From positions 1 through 6,749 of the forward strand of contig JAUWDF010000038.1 in NCBI GenBank assembly GCA_030608925.1: 6,749 nucleotides of DNA, written 5' to 3'. This document shows, piece after piece, positions 6,741 through 6,749 of the stretch. Source of the stretch: Candidatus Bathyarchaeota archaeon. GTDB lineage: Archaea; Thermoproteota; Bathyarchaeia; Bathyarchaeales; SOJC01. The stretch's first letter is position 1. Each line of letters starts with the position of its first letter. The position numbers and the translations under genes were made by a program. The notes under the pieces were generated by a model. It did not search any database. It was given only the letters and a program-made list of their open reading frames with translations, and was not told the DNA's origin.

Positions 6741-6749
6741 GTGATAGGC

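Overview
This window is archaeal. It holds part of a replication gene cluster: a GINS subunit, an MCM replicative helicase and a Hel308-type Ski2-family helicase. All three are archaeal/eukaryotic-type information-processing proteins, and Hel308 with this domain set is typical of archaea. Intergenic AT-rich TATA-like boxes and the mix of Shine-Dalgarno sites with TTG starts also fit an archaeon. GC content is moderate, roughly in the low-to-mid 40s percent by eye. Nothing here fixes the lineage. A TACK or Asgard-type archaeon is a reasonable guess, but only a guess.

Layout: positions 1-4824 are one tightly packed leftward operon, read 5'->3' on the minus strand as gins (4824-4255), mcm (4262-2226) and hel308 (2209 to beyond position 1). 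The gins stop and mcm start overlap by 8 bp (ATGACTGA). Sixteen bases separate mcm from hel308, and they contain the hel308 ribosome-binding site. The hel308 frame is open to the window edge (736 codons), so its stop codon lies outside. Positions 4825-5113 are a 289-bp divergent intergenic region with a TATA-like box for each direction, three helically phased direct repeats, a GC-rich inverted repeat and alternating ATTCC/GGAAT half-sites around the rightward TATA box. Positions 5114-6721 encode, rightward, a protein related to the FMN-binding domain of glutamate synthase. It carries an N-terminal four-cysteine motif and is followed by a T-rich terminator-like tract.

How the genes fit together: MCM is the DNA-unwinding motor of the archaeal CMG-like helicase, and GINS is its structural activator. 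Hel308 is a 3'-5' helicase linked to stalled or collapsed forks. The operon therefore joins fork progression with fork repair. The divergent flavoprotein has no evident replication role; it shares the intergenic region and perhaps regulatory sites. I saw no mobile elements, CRISPR arrays, tRNA or rRNA genes. The most unusual items are the rewired iron-sulfur features of the glutamate-synthase-like protein, the mixed features of the GINS protein, and the repeat-rich divergent promoter region.
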